DNA of 64,000 nucleotides from Plumapathes pennacea (lineage: Eukaryota; Cnidaria; Anthozoa; Antipatharia; Myriopathidae), in the NCBI GenBank assembly GCA_964036295.1, contig OZ038463.1:16975069-17039068 (forward strand), in the 5' to 3' direction. The notes under the pieces were generated by a model, which ran no database searches, was not told where the DNA came from, and saw only the letters and a list, made by a program, of their open reading frames with translations. Made by a program: the position numbers and the translations under genes. Numbering within the stretch: position 1 is the stretch's first letter; each line of letters opens with the position of its first letter. This document shows positions 1-11,177 of the stretch, piece by piece.

Positions 1-3000
1 TTTTTGACCGATGTGCCACATTTTTCTCATTTCACCCGGTGTTTACGAAAATTCGCTCTTAATAGCTGCTCATAAATGGCTAGCATATTTGTTTCGTCCA
101 TTTCCCGGTGCGTTGACGTCACAAAACTTCTGCGCTCGATCACGACTAATGCGAAAGAGCAAGGGGCGAGCAAGTAGTCCTTCCTAATGTTATCAGCCGT
201 TCCATTTCGTATACATGCATCCCTTCCTTTTTGTTTTACAGTGTAAACTGAACTGCAGTCATGTCGCCGTACTGTCACTTCAAACGCTTAATTATCAATT
301 CTGGAGGCGTTGTTTACACTTAAGAATTTGGGGTTACAATCTGATGAGGCATGACAGAGGTATTTGTGCTCATTCTGATAGAGATTGCGCGTGACATTGT
401 GAAGCTTTGGTCTATTTTCGATGGATATTTCACATCAACTTTCTAATGTGAAGTCACTATTTTAACAATTCAAGGCAATATAGTCCTGCTGAGTGCATCA
501 CAAAGGTGGGAAGGGGCGGGATATTGGATATATTAACAGTTGATTAAAAGCGGCTAGAAAGGAGCCACAAAGTCTGCAACAGACATATCCAGACAAGTTG
601 GTAAACTGCGGCTAAACACCTTCAGTATTTTGATGCATACATCTCGATGTTGACATGTCTTTGAGAACCTCCCCCCTCCAAAAATGTTCGATGATGTTGC
701 GTTCGTTCAACGAAACAGAAACCGAAGTATTTTGCAGTTGGTAAGGAACACAGTCCTTGCTTCCTTGCTTCCTCATTTCCCTTTGACGTCACAAGAATTT
801 CATTATCCGCTCACGAGATAAGCCGAGAACAACCGGCATTTCCAGTGCTGTTAGCCCTTCCATGTCGTTATACATTCATTTTGTTTTGACAGTGTTGAAT
901 TCAGGCATGTCGCTGTATCAAACGTTAGTTATCAGAAAAGTCTAGAGCGGTTGTTTACATTCCTGTCATTTGTTTTTTATCAGTGTGGTCTTGCATGCTA
1001 CACATTTCTGGGTTTACAATCTGACAGAGGTACTTCTCCGTATCTGATAGATCAAACGCGTGGCATCGTGAAGCTTCAGTTAATTTTTCGATAAATATTT
1101 CAGAACTTTCCAATAACAGTAGCCAAAGCAATGTTATTCAACGACAAGGTAATTTATCCCCTGCAGAGACGTCTCGGTTGGGTCCAACCTTGTGGCACAA
1201 AGGTCGGTATAGGGGGCGGGATTGAGGAATTATGGTTGGGTAGGTTCGACGCAAGATTTGTGGCTGCATCTATCCAAACGTTTTGGTAGTCGAATACCAT
1301 GCAAAGGTATTTAGCAGCAGTTTAACTCGACACAGTACATGCGTAAATATCTCGAAGTTGACGTACTCTTCAAGAGCCCCCGTCCTAAGATTAAAAACGT
1401 TCATCTGTTTTGGTCCTATATGAATAAGGCGGTCGCGTGACCTGTGAAAACCGCGTCGATAATTATTTTTTTCTCACTTATTATAAAACACTTTTTAAGC
1501 CCGCGTTCACCACAAAGTGATGAATTAAATAGGTACTCCTGGAAACAAAAGTACTTTCTACAAATTCGCGAGATTACAGTTGCCTTGCTGCTCTGATTAT
1601 GTATCGCAGTCAAAAAGCTACAATATGTTTGTTCATTCAAAGTGTGTTAAGGTCAGCGAGCTCTTCCCTGTTATTTCACGTTATCGAGTATAAACTGAAT
1701 GAGCTGATACCGGCAGAGACGACGGACTTCAACGACGCTAAAATTTCTACACTAGTCTCGCCAACAGTCTTACTATAAACCACCTTCGAAACTTCACAAA
1801 GTTAAGGGAAACTGTTTGAGCAGTTAAACACTGACTTAAATTGATCGAGCGAAATGAGTTCTCGCGGTGCTACAAGGATCCGGTTCGGAAAAGGACACGC
1901 CGTCGTCACCCAAACCTAAAACATTATTTTCAAAAATATACCAGATCATATATGTGTTTGATATTTCGCAAGCCGAATCAAATATTCACATCACATTCAC
2001 GTGAATTAATATGACTTGCGCAACCATTATTCTATATGTATCGTCCAATCGTGATCCGGTGCAGTTTCTGTATGTAGTCGCAACATTGTCAGACATACGT
2101 TTTTTTTTTTTATTTATTTATTTTTTTACAGTGTAACGTGAACTGCAGTCATGTCGCCGAATTATTTGTCAGTTCAAACGTTTAATTATCAACTCTGGAG
2201 CGTTTGTTTACACTTAAGAATTTGGGGTTACAATCTGATGATGCATGACAGAGGTATTTCTGCTTATTTGATAGAGATTGTGCGTGATATTGTGAAACTT
2301 TGGTTTGTTTTTCGATGGATATTTCACATTAACTTTCTAATGTGAAGTCAACCGGATGCGCGCATGGGCATATTGTGTTCTATTTTGTTTGTTGGACGAT
2401 GTTGGCCCCATAACATATCTTTGGGTTTGTTTGGACACCCCATCCAGCATAATCCAATATATCAGACAACATGTTTGACCAATAATGTTCGATGATGTTG
2501 CGTTCGTTTAACGAAACAGAAACCGAAGTATTGGTATAAAGGAATACATTCCTTGGTTTCTCATTTCGTTTTGACGTCACAAGAATTTCGCTATCCGCTC
2601 ACGAGATAAGCCGAGAACAACCGGCATTTCCAGTGCTGTTAGCCCTTCCATATCGTTATGCATTTATTTTGTTTTGAGTGCTAAATTCAGGCATGTCGCC
2701 GTATCAAACGTTTAGTTATTAAAAAGTCTGGAGCAGTTGTTTACATTCCTGTCATTTGTTTTTTATCAGTGTGGTCTTGCATGCTACACACTTCTGGGTT
2801 TACAATCTGACAGAGGTTACTTCTCCGTATCTGATAGATCAAACGTGTGGCATCGTAAAGCTTCAGTTAATTTTTCGATGAATATTTCGGAACTTTCCAA
2901 TAACAGTAGCCAAAGCAATGTTATTCAACGTCAAGGTAATTTATCTCCTGCAGAGGCGGCATGTTAGGGTCACAAAGGTCGGTATAGGGGGCAGGATTGA

Positions 3001-3640
3001 GGGAGGGTAGGTATGGTTGGGTAGGTTTGACGCAAGATTCGTGGCTGCATCTATCCAAACGTTTTGTTAGTCGAATACCCTGCAAAGGTATTTAGCAGCA
3101 GTTTAACTTGACACAGGACATGCATAAATATCTCGAAGTTGACGTACTCTTCAAGAGCCCCCGTCCTAAGATTAAACACGTCCATCTGTTTTGGTCCTAT
3201 TTGAATAAAGGCTTTCAATCAGTTGAAAGTGTAAATTTTACAAGAATAGATTATGTAAAGTGCAGGAAATACATGACGAAGGGGGAGATTTTTCTTTCTC
3301 CAAACAAATCTCTAGAAATTGAAATTTCTCTGTAAAACAGAGGACACGACTTTATGAAAGAGGTCAACGAGACATTTTAGGATATATCATGGATATCCCA
3401 CTTAATCTGTGAACATGGTGTTTTTGTGTTCCGGATTTTTATTGGTGAATATTGAATGGCAGCCGAATATAGAAATGCTCTGCTGACTCATGCAGAGTCC
3501 GCTCTGCCCGGTGGGGACCGATTGACAGTCATTGTCGTACTACGAAATTGCTGTGACTTCGCAGAAGTTGTGAGCTTGAACAAACGTGGACCCTCTATTG
3601 CCTTGATTAATGGACGGCAAACGTACCTGAATCGCGTGCG
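1..3640. repeat. Degenerate tandem repeats upstream of the receptor gene
   Basis: About 241-1432 is repeated at about 2131-3212 with an offset of 1.8-1.9 kb. Inside each copy, smaller related blocks recur. Each block has a tract reading roughly 'tacaatctgacagaggta', then a 'gtgaagctt' motif and an 'ttcaaggcaat' motif. The same blocks occur again at 11956-12900, on the far side of the retrotransposon. TGACGTCA sites lie at about 113, 783 and 2572. The open frames in this stretch are short and not conserved between copies, so I call none of them coding. The stretch may be duplicated promoter and 5' sequence of the receptor gene. Confidence 0.7.
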
Positions 3641-3649
3641 ATCAAGATC

Positions 3650-3707
3650 ATGGCGTTGTTGCGTGACTGTGCGTTTGTCTTGAATTGGTTCTTTGCGTGC
3701 ATTCGAG
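3650..3707 (+). CDS. Spare or alternative first coding exon (leader copy)
   Basis: This 58-nt segment has the same length and reading phase as the first coding exon at 11894-11951. Its predicted peptide, MALLRDCAFVLNWFFACIRG, matches MASLRDCVCVLTIFVACVRG closely and looks like a signal peptide. It ends in phase 1 at a possible donor (GTATTG), weaker than the GTAAGT of the other copy. Flanking sequence is also related. It could be an alternative leader exon joined to the exon at 19688, or a dead duplicate. The BEL element lies between the two copies. Confidence 0.5.
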
Positions 3708-3832
3708 GTATTGTTTGACTTAAAGGCCTGCCCAAACGAGGACACATTGCGGCGGCAACACTGCTAGCGCGTGCATGTTTCCCAAATGTTGCCCCGTTTT
3801 GCCACGCGTTTGTTGCGGACACAAATTTGTGT

Positions 3833-4450
3833 CCAGGGCCCGGTTTTTCGAAAGTCGATTCAGCTAATCCAGGATTAACGAAATTCTTTCTTTCGACCTC
3901 TCTTCCACTAAACTGCAGGGTTTTGTTTGAAGATGGATTAGAAAGCTTGCTCTAGCTTAGACAATGTTGCCGCCACAATGTGTCCTCGTTTTGCCAGGCC
4001 ATTATAATCGTTCTTTAGAAATGATTGCTTGCTTTATAAACGTAGATTACAATTGAGCAGCTCAAAAATGTATTCAGCACTTTGACGTCTCTGCCAATAA
4101 ACTGCATGGCGTTCGAAGATGGATTAAAAACTTGTTCCAGCTTTAAAACGTATCAAAGAAGTCGTTGTAGACGAAATCTTCACATTTTCAGGCATATAAA
4201 TGAGAAGAAAGTTTAGACCTAATCCAGGATTAGCCTAATCGTGCTTTGAAAAACCGGTCCCTGGGCCCTGGGTTTTGTTCAAAGATGGATTAGAAAGCTT
4301 GTTGTAGCTTAGACAATGTTGCCGCCACAATGTGTCCTCGTTTTGCCAGGCCATTATAATCGTTCTTTAGAAATGATCGCGTGCTTTATAAACGTAGATT
4401 ACAATTGAGCTGCTCAAAAATGCATTTGGTACTTTGACGTCTCGATCAAA
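3833..4450. mobile_element. Inverted-repeat element (CCAGGGCCCGG family), internally duplicated
   Basis: The ends read CCAGGGCCCGGTTTTTCGAA on the left and the reverse complement of a similar sequence near 4240-4266. The interior matches the copy at 44860-45104, including 'cctaatccaggattagcct'. A segment of about 350 bp (from 'gacaatgttgccgccaca') occurs at 3960-4090 and again at 4312-4440, so this copy carries an internal duplication. I see no coding capacity. Confidence 0.55.
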
Positions 4451-4732
4451 AAGTGCTAAAACTATCCGTTCACAATGTGTATCACATCAGGGCATCAAGA
4501 TCAATATAGTGCTTAACATCCTTCCGAGTGCTGTCTTGTACGTACAGCCCTTCGTACACCGCATTGTGAAGCTGCGGTTTGTTCTCCAGATCAATGGTTA
4601 CTTCAAAATTAAAACATTATCTATTGTTGAAACAATGCAATCATGTTCAAGGCAATCATCCTGCTGACAAATCGGTCACGTTTGGGTGACGAACGCGGGA
4701 ACAGATCTTCAGCTAAATAGTTGTACTCTCAG

Positions 4733-4938
4733 TGAAGACGCTAGTTCTTCTGTATCTCCGACGATCCGTAATTCGATGAGATAATCGAAGATACCAACGA
4801 ATTGACTGTAAAACCTTACGCGTCCGAAAACCAAACACAACCACGCTGCGAGTCTAAATCCGTCTCTTTTTTTTAATCACTGATCAAATTACTTATTAAT
4901 CATTACATCATAATAACACGTGTCAGTTCTAAACAACA
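4733..4938 (-). repeat. 3' LTR of the BEL/Pao element
   Basis: 206 bp. It matches 10966-11172 except for one A/G substitution (near 4770) and a missing A after the T run. On the minus strand it starts TGTTGTTTAGAACTGACACG and ends in CTTCA. Confidence 0.93.
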
Positions 4939-4950
4939 TCTTCCCCTCCC
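4939..4950 (-). promoter_or_regulatory. Polypurine tract of the BEL/Pao element
   Basis: On the minus strand this reads GGGAGGGGAAGA immediately before the 3' LTR. This is the position and composition expected for the plus-strand DNA primer of an LTR retrotransposon. Confidence 0.75.
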
Positions 4951-4990
4951 GGATTCTGACTGGAATCCGTAAGTTAATTTCGAGTTGTTT

Positions 4991-7900
4991 TTACCCATCA
5001 AACTCCAGTGGCGAAATTCGGCTGATGGGTCGTCTGTAAATTTTGTTTCCTTCCTTGACATCCACTACTCGAACACAGCCATCCTGTCCAGGGAATGTCT
5101 GCTCGATCCTGCCGATCTTCCACTGGCGTCTTGGTAAACTAGAATCAACAATGAGAGCAACATCTCCCTCTTTGATATTTCTCTCTGGGTGGAACCACTT
5201 TTGGCGAGAGCCGATGCTGGTGAGATACTCCCGCATCCATCTTTGCCAAACGTGCCGAATCAGCTCCTGAATTCGTCTCCAGCGCTTCCGCAGATTGAAT
5301 GCCGTAGTATCCACACTCTTTGGGGCTAATTCACCACCCATGTGACCAATCAGGAAATGGTTGGGTGTCAGGACTGGTTCATCGTTAGGGTCCCCGCTTA
5401 ATGCTGTCAACGGCCTCGAGTTCATCAAACTTTCGACGCCCACGAACACGGTTTGCAACTCCTCGTCATTGACATCTGCGTCTCTCATCACAGCGGCTAT
5501 AGCTCTCTTGGCCGACTTGATCATTCTCTCGAAGACTCCACCAAAATGAGGAGCCGTAGGTGGATTCCAATGCCACTTGATCCCCTTGTTAGACGTCATG
5601 AGTTGAACTTTATCCTGGTCGATTTGGTCCACCAACTGGCGAATTTCTTTGTTTCCTCCAATGAAATTTGTGCCGTTATCACTTAGCATATCTCGGGGCC
5701 ACCCTCTCCTTGCTACCATTCGTGTTAAGGATTTCAGAAATCCGTCTGTTTCCAAAGACCACGCCATTTCCAGATGACAACAATGTGTTTGAAGGCACAG
5801 GAACAAACACAAGTAACGCTTGGCTCGAGCTTTTCCGCGACCCTGAATGGTAAAGTAGGGTCCAGCGAAATCCACGGCGCAGTTTGTAAATGGCTGCATG
5901 GTAGCTTCCAGTCTGATTCTGGGCAGCGGTGCCATTTGTTGGGTGGACGCTTTTCCTCTGAAGCGTCTCTTGCACTCAGAACATTCCTTGATTGTTTTCT
6001 TCACAGCCTCTCTTCCATGAACAACAAGGTACTTCTCACGCAGATGGTTCAGTGTAAAGTTCACCCCCATCTCGTGTCCTTCGGTTTCGTGGTGGTACTT
6101 GACAATCAGTCTGGTGGCAGGATGGTTCTTTGGGAGAATGATCGGGTATTTTACTTCATCGGGAAGATCTGTCGAATACCTCAACCTGGTATTTGAGCGA
6201 AGGAGACCGTCCAGCCACGTCGGGGTCAACTTATGAATAGAGCTCTTCTTTGGAAAACTGGTTCCCTCTTGTAAACTCTTGATTTCGTTGAAATGCACCT
6301 CTCTCTGTGCATCTGCTATTATTCGTTTCTCTGTTTTCTTTAACTCCTCTGGCGTAAGTTCCCCGTGAAGTCTCTCTTCATCCGGCTTTCTGCAATTCTC
6401 GATGAATCTATGGACCCAGCTTCGGACACGTACCAAGGAGAGTCCGTTCTCAAAATTCTTGCTCGGATGGGTCCGGTACCATTTGGAGAATCGAGATGGG
6501 GTCAGTCGCCACTCTGGCCCAATATTCCTTTCATTGGCAATGGCAAAACTACTAAGAGTAGCTTCCTGCAGTCTGCTGTTTCTTTCCTTCATTTCGTGTC
6601 TTGCTTCCGTGGGACGTTCAAATCTCTCTGATGGCCAAGTTTCCTTCGATTGCTTCAGGAACTCCGGTCCTTCCCACCAACCGTGGTTGTCAACTAACTC
6701 TGTGACCGTCAGTCCTCTGGTACCATGGTCCGCCGGGTTCAGCTTTGTGGGCACATATCTCCACTGCTCAGGATTCGAGTCACCGTGTATTTCCCCCACG
6801 CGGTGTGCTACAAAAGGTTTGTAGTCACGACTTTGTCCACGAATCCAGTATCCAACGTTCATACTGTCGACCCAAAACGTCGCATCATCCACAGCAAAAT
6901 CTAAGGCAGAACAGACTTGCTTCGTCAGGCGTAGTCCAATCAGAGCTCCCATAAGCTCTAGTCGTGGAATACTCATTGCCTTGAGGGGGGCCAACCTTGT
7001 CTTGGCTGCGATTAACTGCGTGCTCGTACTCGAATCCTTGTACTCGTAGCGTGCGTACACTGCGGCTGAATAGGCTTTCTCTGAAGCGTCGCTGAAGGTG
7101 TGAATGCTGACACTGCTGACTTCACCGCCCTTCTTCAAGCATCGAGGAATCTTAATCTTTTGGAGTTTCTCCAAGTCGTTGAACCACGCCTCCCACTCAG
7201 CTTTAAGTTTATCCGGAAGTGTCTCGTCCCAGCCAAGCGCCTCGAGCCATGCCTGTTGTAGAAGCAGTTTGGCGTTTACGACAAAGGGGGACAGGAAGCC
7301 AAGTGGGTCGAACAGCGTTGCCGTCTTCTTCAGGACACTTCTCTTGGTATACTGGAACTCGTTCCCAGGTGGCGAATAGTAGAACAGGAAATGGTCATCT
7401 CGGGCAGTCCAGGATACCCCTAGAGTCTTCGTCACAGGCAACTGATTCTTGTCCAAGTCGATTTCTGAAGCTCGATCCACTTCAGGAATATCCTCCAAGA
7501 CTTCTGTGCGATTGGAGATCCATTTGCGAATGTGGAATCCCGCCTTGTCTCCCATCTCGGTCAACTGTCGTCTCGTTTCTCTGGCTTTGTGTATGCTATC
7601 GAGGGAAGGCATAAGATCGTCCATGTAACAATGTTTCTGAACTGCATTGGCCGCCAATGGGTACTCGTCCTGGTGGTCTTCTGCGTGTCTCTGCCACGTG
7701 TACTGTGCACAAATAGGAAAATAGCACCCGCCAAACACAAATCGAATGAATTCGTAGACCTCTGGCTCCTTACTTTGGTCTAGATCACGCCACAAGAATC
7801 GGTGTAGCGGCCGGTCTTCAGGCGGTAGGATTAACTGATGGTACATTTGGCTTATGTCTCCAACGAGGGCCACTTGTTCCTTCCTGAACTTGACCAGGAT

Positions 7901-10876
7901 GTCAAAAACGTCACTCTGGAGCTTGGGACCTGTCAAGGCTTCCGTGTTCAAGCTTTTGCCCTCAAAGGGTGCCGATCCGTCAAATACGATTTGCACTTTC
8001 GTTGTGGACTTGTCGGGGCGAACAACTGGAAAGTGCGGGAGAAACCATTCACTTTCAGGTCTTTGTTCTTCAGAAGGGACCCGGCGGATGTACTGTTTCT
8101 CCAAGTAGTCATCAAGGACTCGTTGATACGCAGCGGCCACTTCTTTCTCCTTAAACAGCTTCCGTTCCGTGGACACTAGCCGTCTTTTAGCCAAAGCTAG
8201 ATTGTTGGGTAAACTCGGGCGATCTTCCCTCCAGGGCACTGCCACCTGATAGTGCCGGCCGTCAAACTTTAAAGACTTGCTGACCTTGCTCCACGCCAGC
8301 TTTTCTTGTGGTGTCATTTGGGGGCCGCTTGCGGTGATTCCGATCGTTTCCAGGTCCCAAAACCGCTTGAGTAGTGCGCTCAACTCCGAGTGGTCTTCTG
8401 CCTCTGCGATTTGTGTTTCCGCTCTTTGGAGCCTGAATGTGTGATGTAGTCCAGTATAATGGCCGGTTTCTGCTTTGTCAGTCCCACCAATCTTGCCTAC
8501 AGCTGTCCATCCGAGAGGACAAAGTCGAGCGTATGGTTCGTCTGGTTTGCCAACAGCCTCCTTCATCGAGTACATCAGTTCATAGTGATCTGCCCCCAAG
8601 AGTACATCTATCACTCCTCCTTTCGCTAGCTTAGGAAATGGGATGCTTTGCAAATGGTTCCAGTTCTTCTTGATATTCAGCCAGTTTACAGCTTTCATTC
8701 CACCGCAAATTCTCTGTGACGTTTTGGCTATAATCTCTGTGTCTACCCGACCGTCTGTGCTTTCAAGTCCGAGCTGGAACGTTGTTGACATAAAGTGGAT
8801 TATTTGATCGTTAGCCACTTTGATTGAAACTTGTTTCTTCTGTCCAGTGAATCCTAATTCCTCAACGACGTCTTCATTTACGTACGTGGTGTCGCTTCCC
8901 TCATCTAACAGGCAATTTACAAGAAGTCTCTTGTTCCCATTCTTCAAAATCACCGGAATGGTGCGGAGAGCTACCATTGTGTTCTCATGCTCCCCAATCG
9001 TTTCCATGGTTACCGGCCGTGTAACTTCATTCCCCTCCGTGACAAAACTGCGTCGGTCGTGGACTCTTTGGTGACTCGGACTGCTGTCTTGCTGAGGTGC
9101 TAGGCTTGTCGGCCGCAATTCTCGTGTTGTTTGCTGTCGGAAAGATGCCTCGTTTCCTCCCGTTCTGGGCTCACAATGCAGAAGACGATGATGGTTTTCT
9201 TTACACCCATTAACGTTGCAATGTCGGCTCCAAGAACACGAACTTCCAAGATGGTTATCTCCGAGGCATCGGTAACACAATCCAAGTCGTTTAGCCATCC
9301 GCCATTTCTCCTCAACTGGTCGACCTCTAAAATCTCCACACTTCCAAACTGGGTGGTTATCGGGGCACACCGGGCACTTCCGATTTCTTTGGTCTGGGTT
9401 GGCCTTGTTAGCAAGGAACGACCTGGCGTTCCTGTTACTGCTGTCCCTGTGGCCAAAGTTCTTCTGAGAAAATCGTCCGTCACTCTTGTCTCGGGAAACT
9501 CTTTCATTATCAAGGCCATGCTTGATTTCAGAGGCCTGGGTTTGAAACTCCGCTTCCTGCGACACCCAGTCTTTTAGAGTTTCCAGTGCCTCCCGTTTCT
9601 GGTTCTCGCTAATCCACCTGTAATACTGCGCCAGTGCCCTTTGCGGTATCTTCTCCAAGATGATTGTATAGAGCGTGCCTGCTTCCAAGTCTGCGTTACG
9701 CCCGTTCTCTTTTAGGCTTAAAACTGCTCGTTCAAGAACATCTGCAAATATTTCAAAGTCCTTAGCATTGTTGTCTTTAGGTGGCTTTAGATTCTTCAGT
9801 TCCTCTAAATGGCTTTGAACTTGTCTTCGACTTCCACCGTATTTGCGGGACAATCTTGTTTTAGCTGCATCATATGCCTCTTGGGAATATCCTAGGCCCC
9901 TGATAGTCTCCGCGGCTTCGCCTGCGAGGCATGCTTCCAATCGTAGCATCTTAAACTGCGGAGTCAGCGACGTCTGATCCACGCAACTAGTGAAAGCCGC
10001 ATGCCACCGTTGATATTCCATCTTGGTACCGGTGAAAACTGGTATCTTAATCCGCTCGAGCTGCGTGTGAGTTGCTGGAAAAGACGTTTTTGCTGCTCTT
10101 GTCTGACCACTGTTGACCGGAAGTGGTACTTCCGATTGGCTTGATGTGTTTGGCGTCACACGGGTTTGATAAATTCCAGTGTTGTTTGGTTGAATCGCTC
10201 CATCTTCTCCGCCGTTATCCTCTCTGTCGTTCAACCCCAATTCATCGTCGATTTCTTCGTTCAGTTCTTGAAGACGTGTATTCACTTCTTCCTCCGCTGC
10301 GCGCAGTCGCTCCTCCTCTGCAAGCAGTTCGTCTCGTTTCTTCCTAATTTCCTCTGCAATCCGTTCCTTTCTTAGGCGCGCGTCTCTTTCGGCTTGTTCC
10401 TTTGCTTTTCTTCGCTCTGATGTTTGACTGTCGGCGACAGAACTTGGACGAGATTGTGTTTGAGCGACTGGGGCCAGAAAATAACGAGCTGAGCTTGTCT
10501 CCCGATCTACTTGATCCACGAGGGCGTCTGCTTCGTCGCCCACTTTTGAAGCATTTTCTTCGTCTTTGTTTTCCCGATAGGTGTTCTCTAATCGACCCAT
10601 AATCCTTAGTGTCTCTTCCGTTTGTTCATCGATGGATTTCACTAATTCGTTGACTTCATTCTTCTGTGTATTTTCGTCCGATATTAAGGCAGCTAACCTG
10701 TTGAGCAAGCGAGTCATCAACGATTTTGCACTCCTTTTCGCCTGCTTCCATCCTTGAATACTCCGTTGTAGAGCTTCTGCTCTCTGTAGAACCTCACCAT
10801 GGTTCGAATCATCTTCCACAGTCTCCTCCTGGGCGCGCATTTCCCTAGCGAAACCTTTTCCTCCGCCGATGGACAC
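4991..10876 (-). CDS. BEL/Pao Gag-Pol polyprotein (1961 aa, uninterrupted)
   Basis: A single open frame encodes the whole replication machinery of the retrotransposon. Residues 1-270 are charged and coiled-coil-like. Residues about 275-430 resemble the gag-type DUF1759 domain (RIKIPVFTG, then a conserved Trp). Cys/His zinc-knuckle clusters lie at about 497-568. An aspartic protease-like site (LLDEGSDTTY) is near 654. Reverse transcriptase spans about 900-1180 with YMDD near 1082. RNase H follows (FSDASEKAYSAAVY, about 1260). The integrase has an HHCC-type finger from about 1597 and D-D-E residues within VDFAG (1668), SDNGTNF (1733) and GGVFERM (1782). A DUF5641-like tail ends the protein. The ATG lies 71 bp inside the primer-binding site. 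The frame has no stop or frameshift, so the copy may be active; this is inferred from sequence only. Confidence 0.95.
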   Translation of the reverse strand: MSIGGGKGFAREMRAQEETVEDDSNHGEVLQRAEALQRSIQGWKQAKRSAKSLMTRLLNRLAALISDENTQKNEVNELVKSIDEQTEETLRIMGRLENTYRENKDEENASKVGDEADALVDQVDRETSSARYFLAPVAQTQSRPSSVADSQTSERRKAKEQAERDARLRKERIAEEIRKKRDELLAEEERLRAAEEEVNTRLQELNEEIDDELGLNDREDNGGEDGAIQPNNTGIYQTRVTPNTSSQSEVPLPVNSGQTRAAKTSFPATHTQLERIKIPVFTGTKMEYQRWHAAFTSCVDQTSLTPQFKMLRLEACLAGEAAETIRGLGYSQEAYDAAKTRLSRKYGGSRRQVQSHLEELKNLKPPKDNNAKDFEIFADVLERAVLSLKENGRNADLEAGTLYTIILEKIPQRALAQYYRWISENQKREALETLKDWVSQEAEFQTQASEIKHGLDNERVSRDKSDGRFSQKNFGHRDSSNRNARSFLANKANPDQRNRKCPVCPDNHPVWKCGDFRGRPVEEKWRMAKRLGLCYRCLGDNHLGSSCSWSRHCNVNGCKENHHRLLHCEPRTGGNEASFRQQTTRELRPTSLAPQQDSSPSHQRVHDRRSFVTEGNEVTRPVTMETIGEHENTMVALRTIPVILKNGNKRLLVNCLLDEGSDTTYVNEDVVEELGFTGQKKQVSIKVANDQIIHFMSTTFQLGLESTDGRVDTEIIAKTSQRICGGMKAVNWLNIKKNWNHLQSIPFPKLAKGGVIDVLLGADHYELMYSMKEAVGKPDEPYARLCPLGWTAVGKIGGTDKAETGHYTGLHHTFRLQRAETQIAEAEDHSELSALLKRFWDLETIGITASGPQMTPQEKLAWSKVSKSLKFDGRHYQVAVPWREDRPSLPNNLALAKRRLVSTERKLFKEKEVAAAYQRVLDDYLEKQYIRRVPSEEQRPESEWFLPHFPVVRPDKSTTKVQIVFDGSAPFEGKSLNTEALTGPKLQSDVFDILVKFRKEQVALVGDISQMYHQLILPPEDRPLHRFLWRDLDQSKEPEVYEFIRFVFGGCYFPICAQYTWQRHAEDHQDEYPLAANAVQKHCYMDDLMPSLDSIHKARETRRQLTEMGDKAGFHIRKWISNRTEVLEDIPEVDRASEIDLDKNQLPVTKTLGVSWTARDDHFLFYYSPPGNEFQYTKRSVLKKTATLFDPLGFLSPFVVNAKLLLQQAWLEALGWDETLPDKLKAEWEAWFNDLEKLQKIKIPRCLKKGGEVSSVSIHTFSDASEKAYSAAVYARYEYKDSSTSTQLIAAKTRLAPLKAMSIPRLELMGALIGLRLTKQVCSALDFAVDDATFWVDSMNVGYWIRGQSRDYKPFVAHRVGEIHGDSNPEQWRYVPTKLNPADHGTRGLTVTELVDNHGWWEGPEFLKQSKETWPSERFERPTEARHEMKERNSRLQEATLSSFAIANERNIGPEWRLTPSRFSKWYRTHPSKNFENGLSLVRVRSWVHRFIENCRKPDEERLHGELTPEELKKTEKRIIADAQREVHFNEIKSLQEGTSFPKKSSIHKLTPTWLDGLLRSNTRLRYSTDLPDEVKYPIILPKNHPATRLIVKYHHETEGHEMGVNFTLNHLREKYLVVHGREAVKKTIKECSECKRRFRGKASTQQMAPLPRIRLEATMQPFTNCAVDFAGPYFTIQGRGKARAKRYLCLFLCLQTHCCHLEMAWSLETDGFLKSLTRMVARRGWPRDMLSDNGTNFIGGNKEIRQLVDQIDQDKVQLMTSNKGIKWHWNPPTAPHFGGVFERMIKSAKRAIAAVMRDADVNDEELQTVFVGVESLMNSRPLTALSGDPNDEPVLTPNHFLIGHMGGELAPKSVDTTAFNLRKRWRRIQELIRHVWQRWMREYLTSIGSRQKWFHPERNIKEGDVALIVDSSLPRRQWKIGRIEQTFPGQDGCVRVVDVKEGNKIYRRPISRISPLEFDG

Positions 10877-10946
10877 AACTGAAGATCCTCGCGGAACGCC
10901 CCCTTTTTTCCGATGCAGCGATTTTTCTGTATCTCCTCACCAAAGA

Positions 10947-10963
10947 TCCGGCTCGAAGGACCA
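10947..10963 (-). promoter_or_regulatory. Primer-binding site of the BEL/Pao element
   Basis: On the minus strand TGGTCCTTCGAGCCGGA follows the 5' LTR after two bases. Its complement ends in CCA, as a tRNA 3' end does, so it fits a 17-nt tRNA primer site. I cannot name the tRNA with confidence. Confidence 0.75.
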
Positions 10964-10965
10964 AA

Positions 10966-11172
10966 TGAAGACGCTAGTTCTTCTGTATCTCCGACGGTCC
11001 GTAATTCGATGAGATAATCGAAGATACCAACGAATTGACTGTAAAACCTTACGCGTCCGAAAACCAAACACAACCACGCTGCGAGTCTAAATCCGTCTCT
11101 TTTTTTTAAATCACTGATCAAATTACTTATTAATCATTACATCATAATAACACGTGTCAGTTCTAAACAACA
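10966..11172 (-). repeat. 5' LTR of the BEL/Pao element
   Basis: 207 bp, near-identical partner of 4733-4938. It is expected to carry the element's own promoter, reading leftwards. Confidence 0.93.
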
Positions 11173-11177
11173 CTCAG

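Larger units (their letters stand above)
4728..11177 (-). mobile_element. BEL/Pao LTR retrotransposon, full length
   Basis: Two near-identical LTRs (4733-4938 and 10966-11172) bracket one long minus-strand gag-pol frame. The 5-bp sequence CTCAG flanks both outer ends (4728-4732 and 11173-11177), the usual target duplication size for this group. The LTRs begin TG and end CA on the minus strand. I count one substitution and one single-base indel between them, so the insertion is young. A primer-binding site and a purine tract lie in the expected places. It sits upstream of the receptor's first exon, in the opposite orientation. Confidence 0.93.

Noticed and set aside
5043-10602. Many plus-strand frames of 60-150 codons over the BEL/Pao element
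   Set aside because: They are antisense shadows of the gag-pol frame and show no family features.
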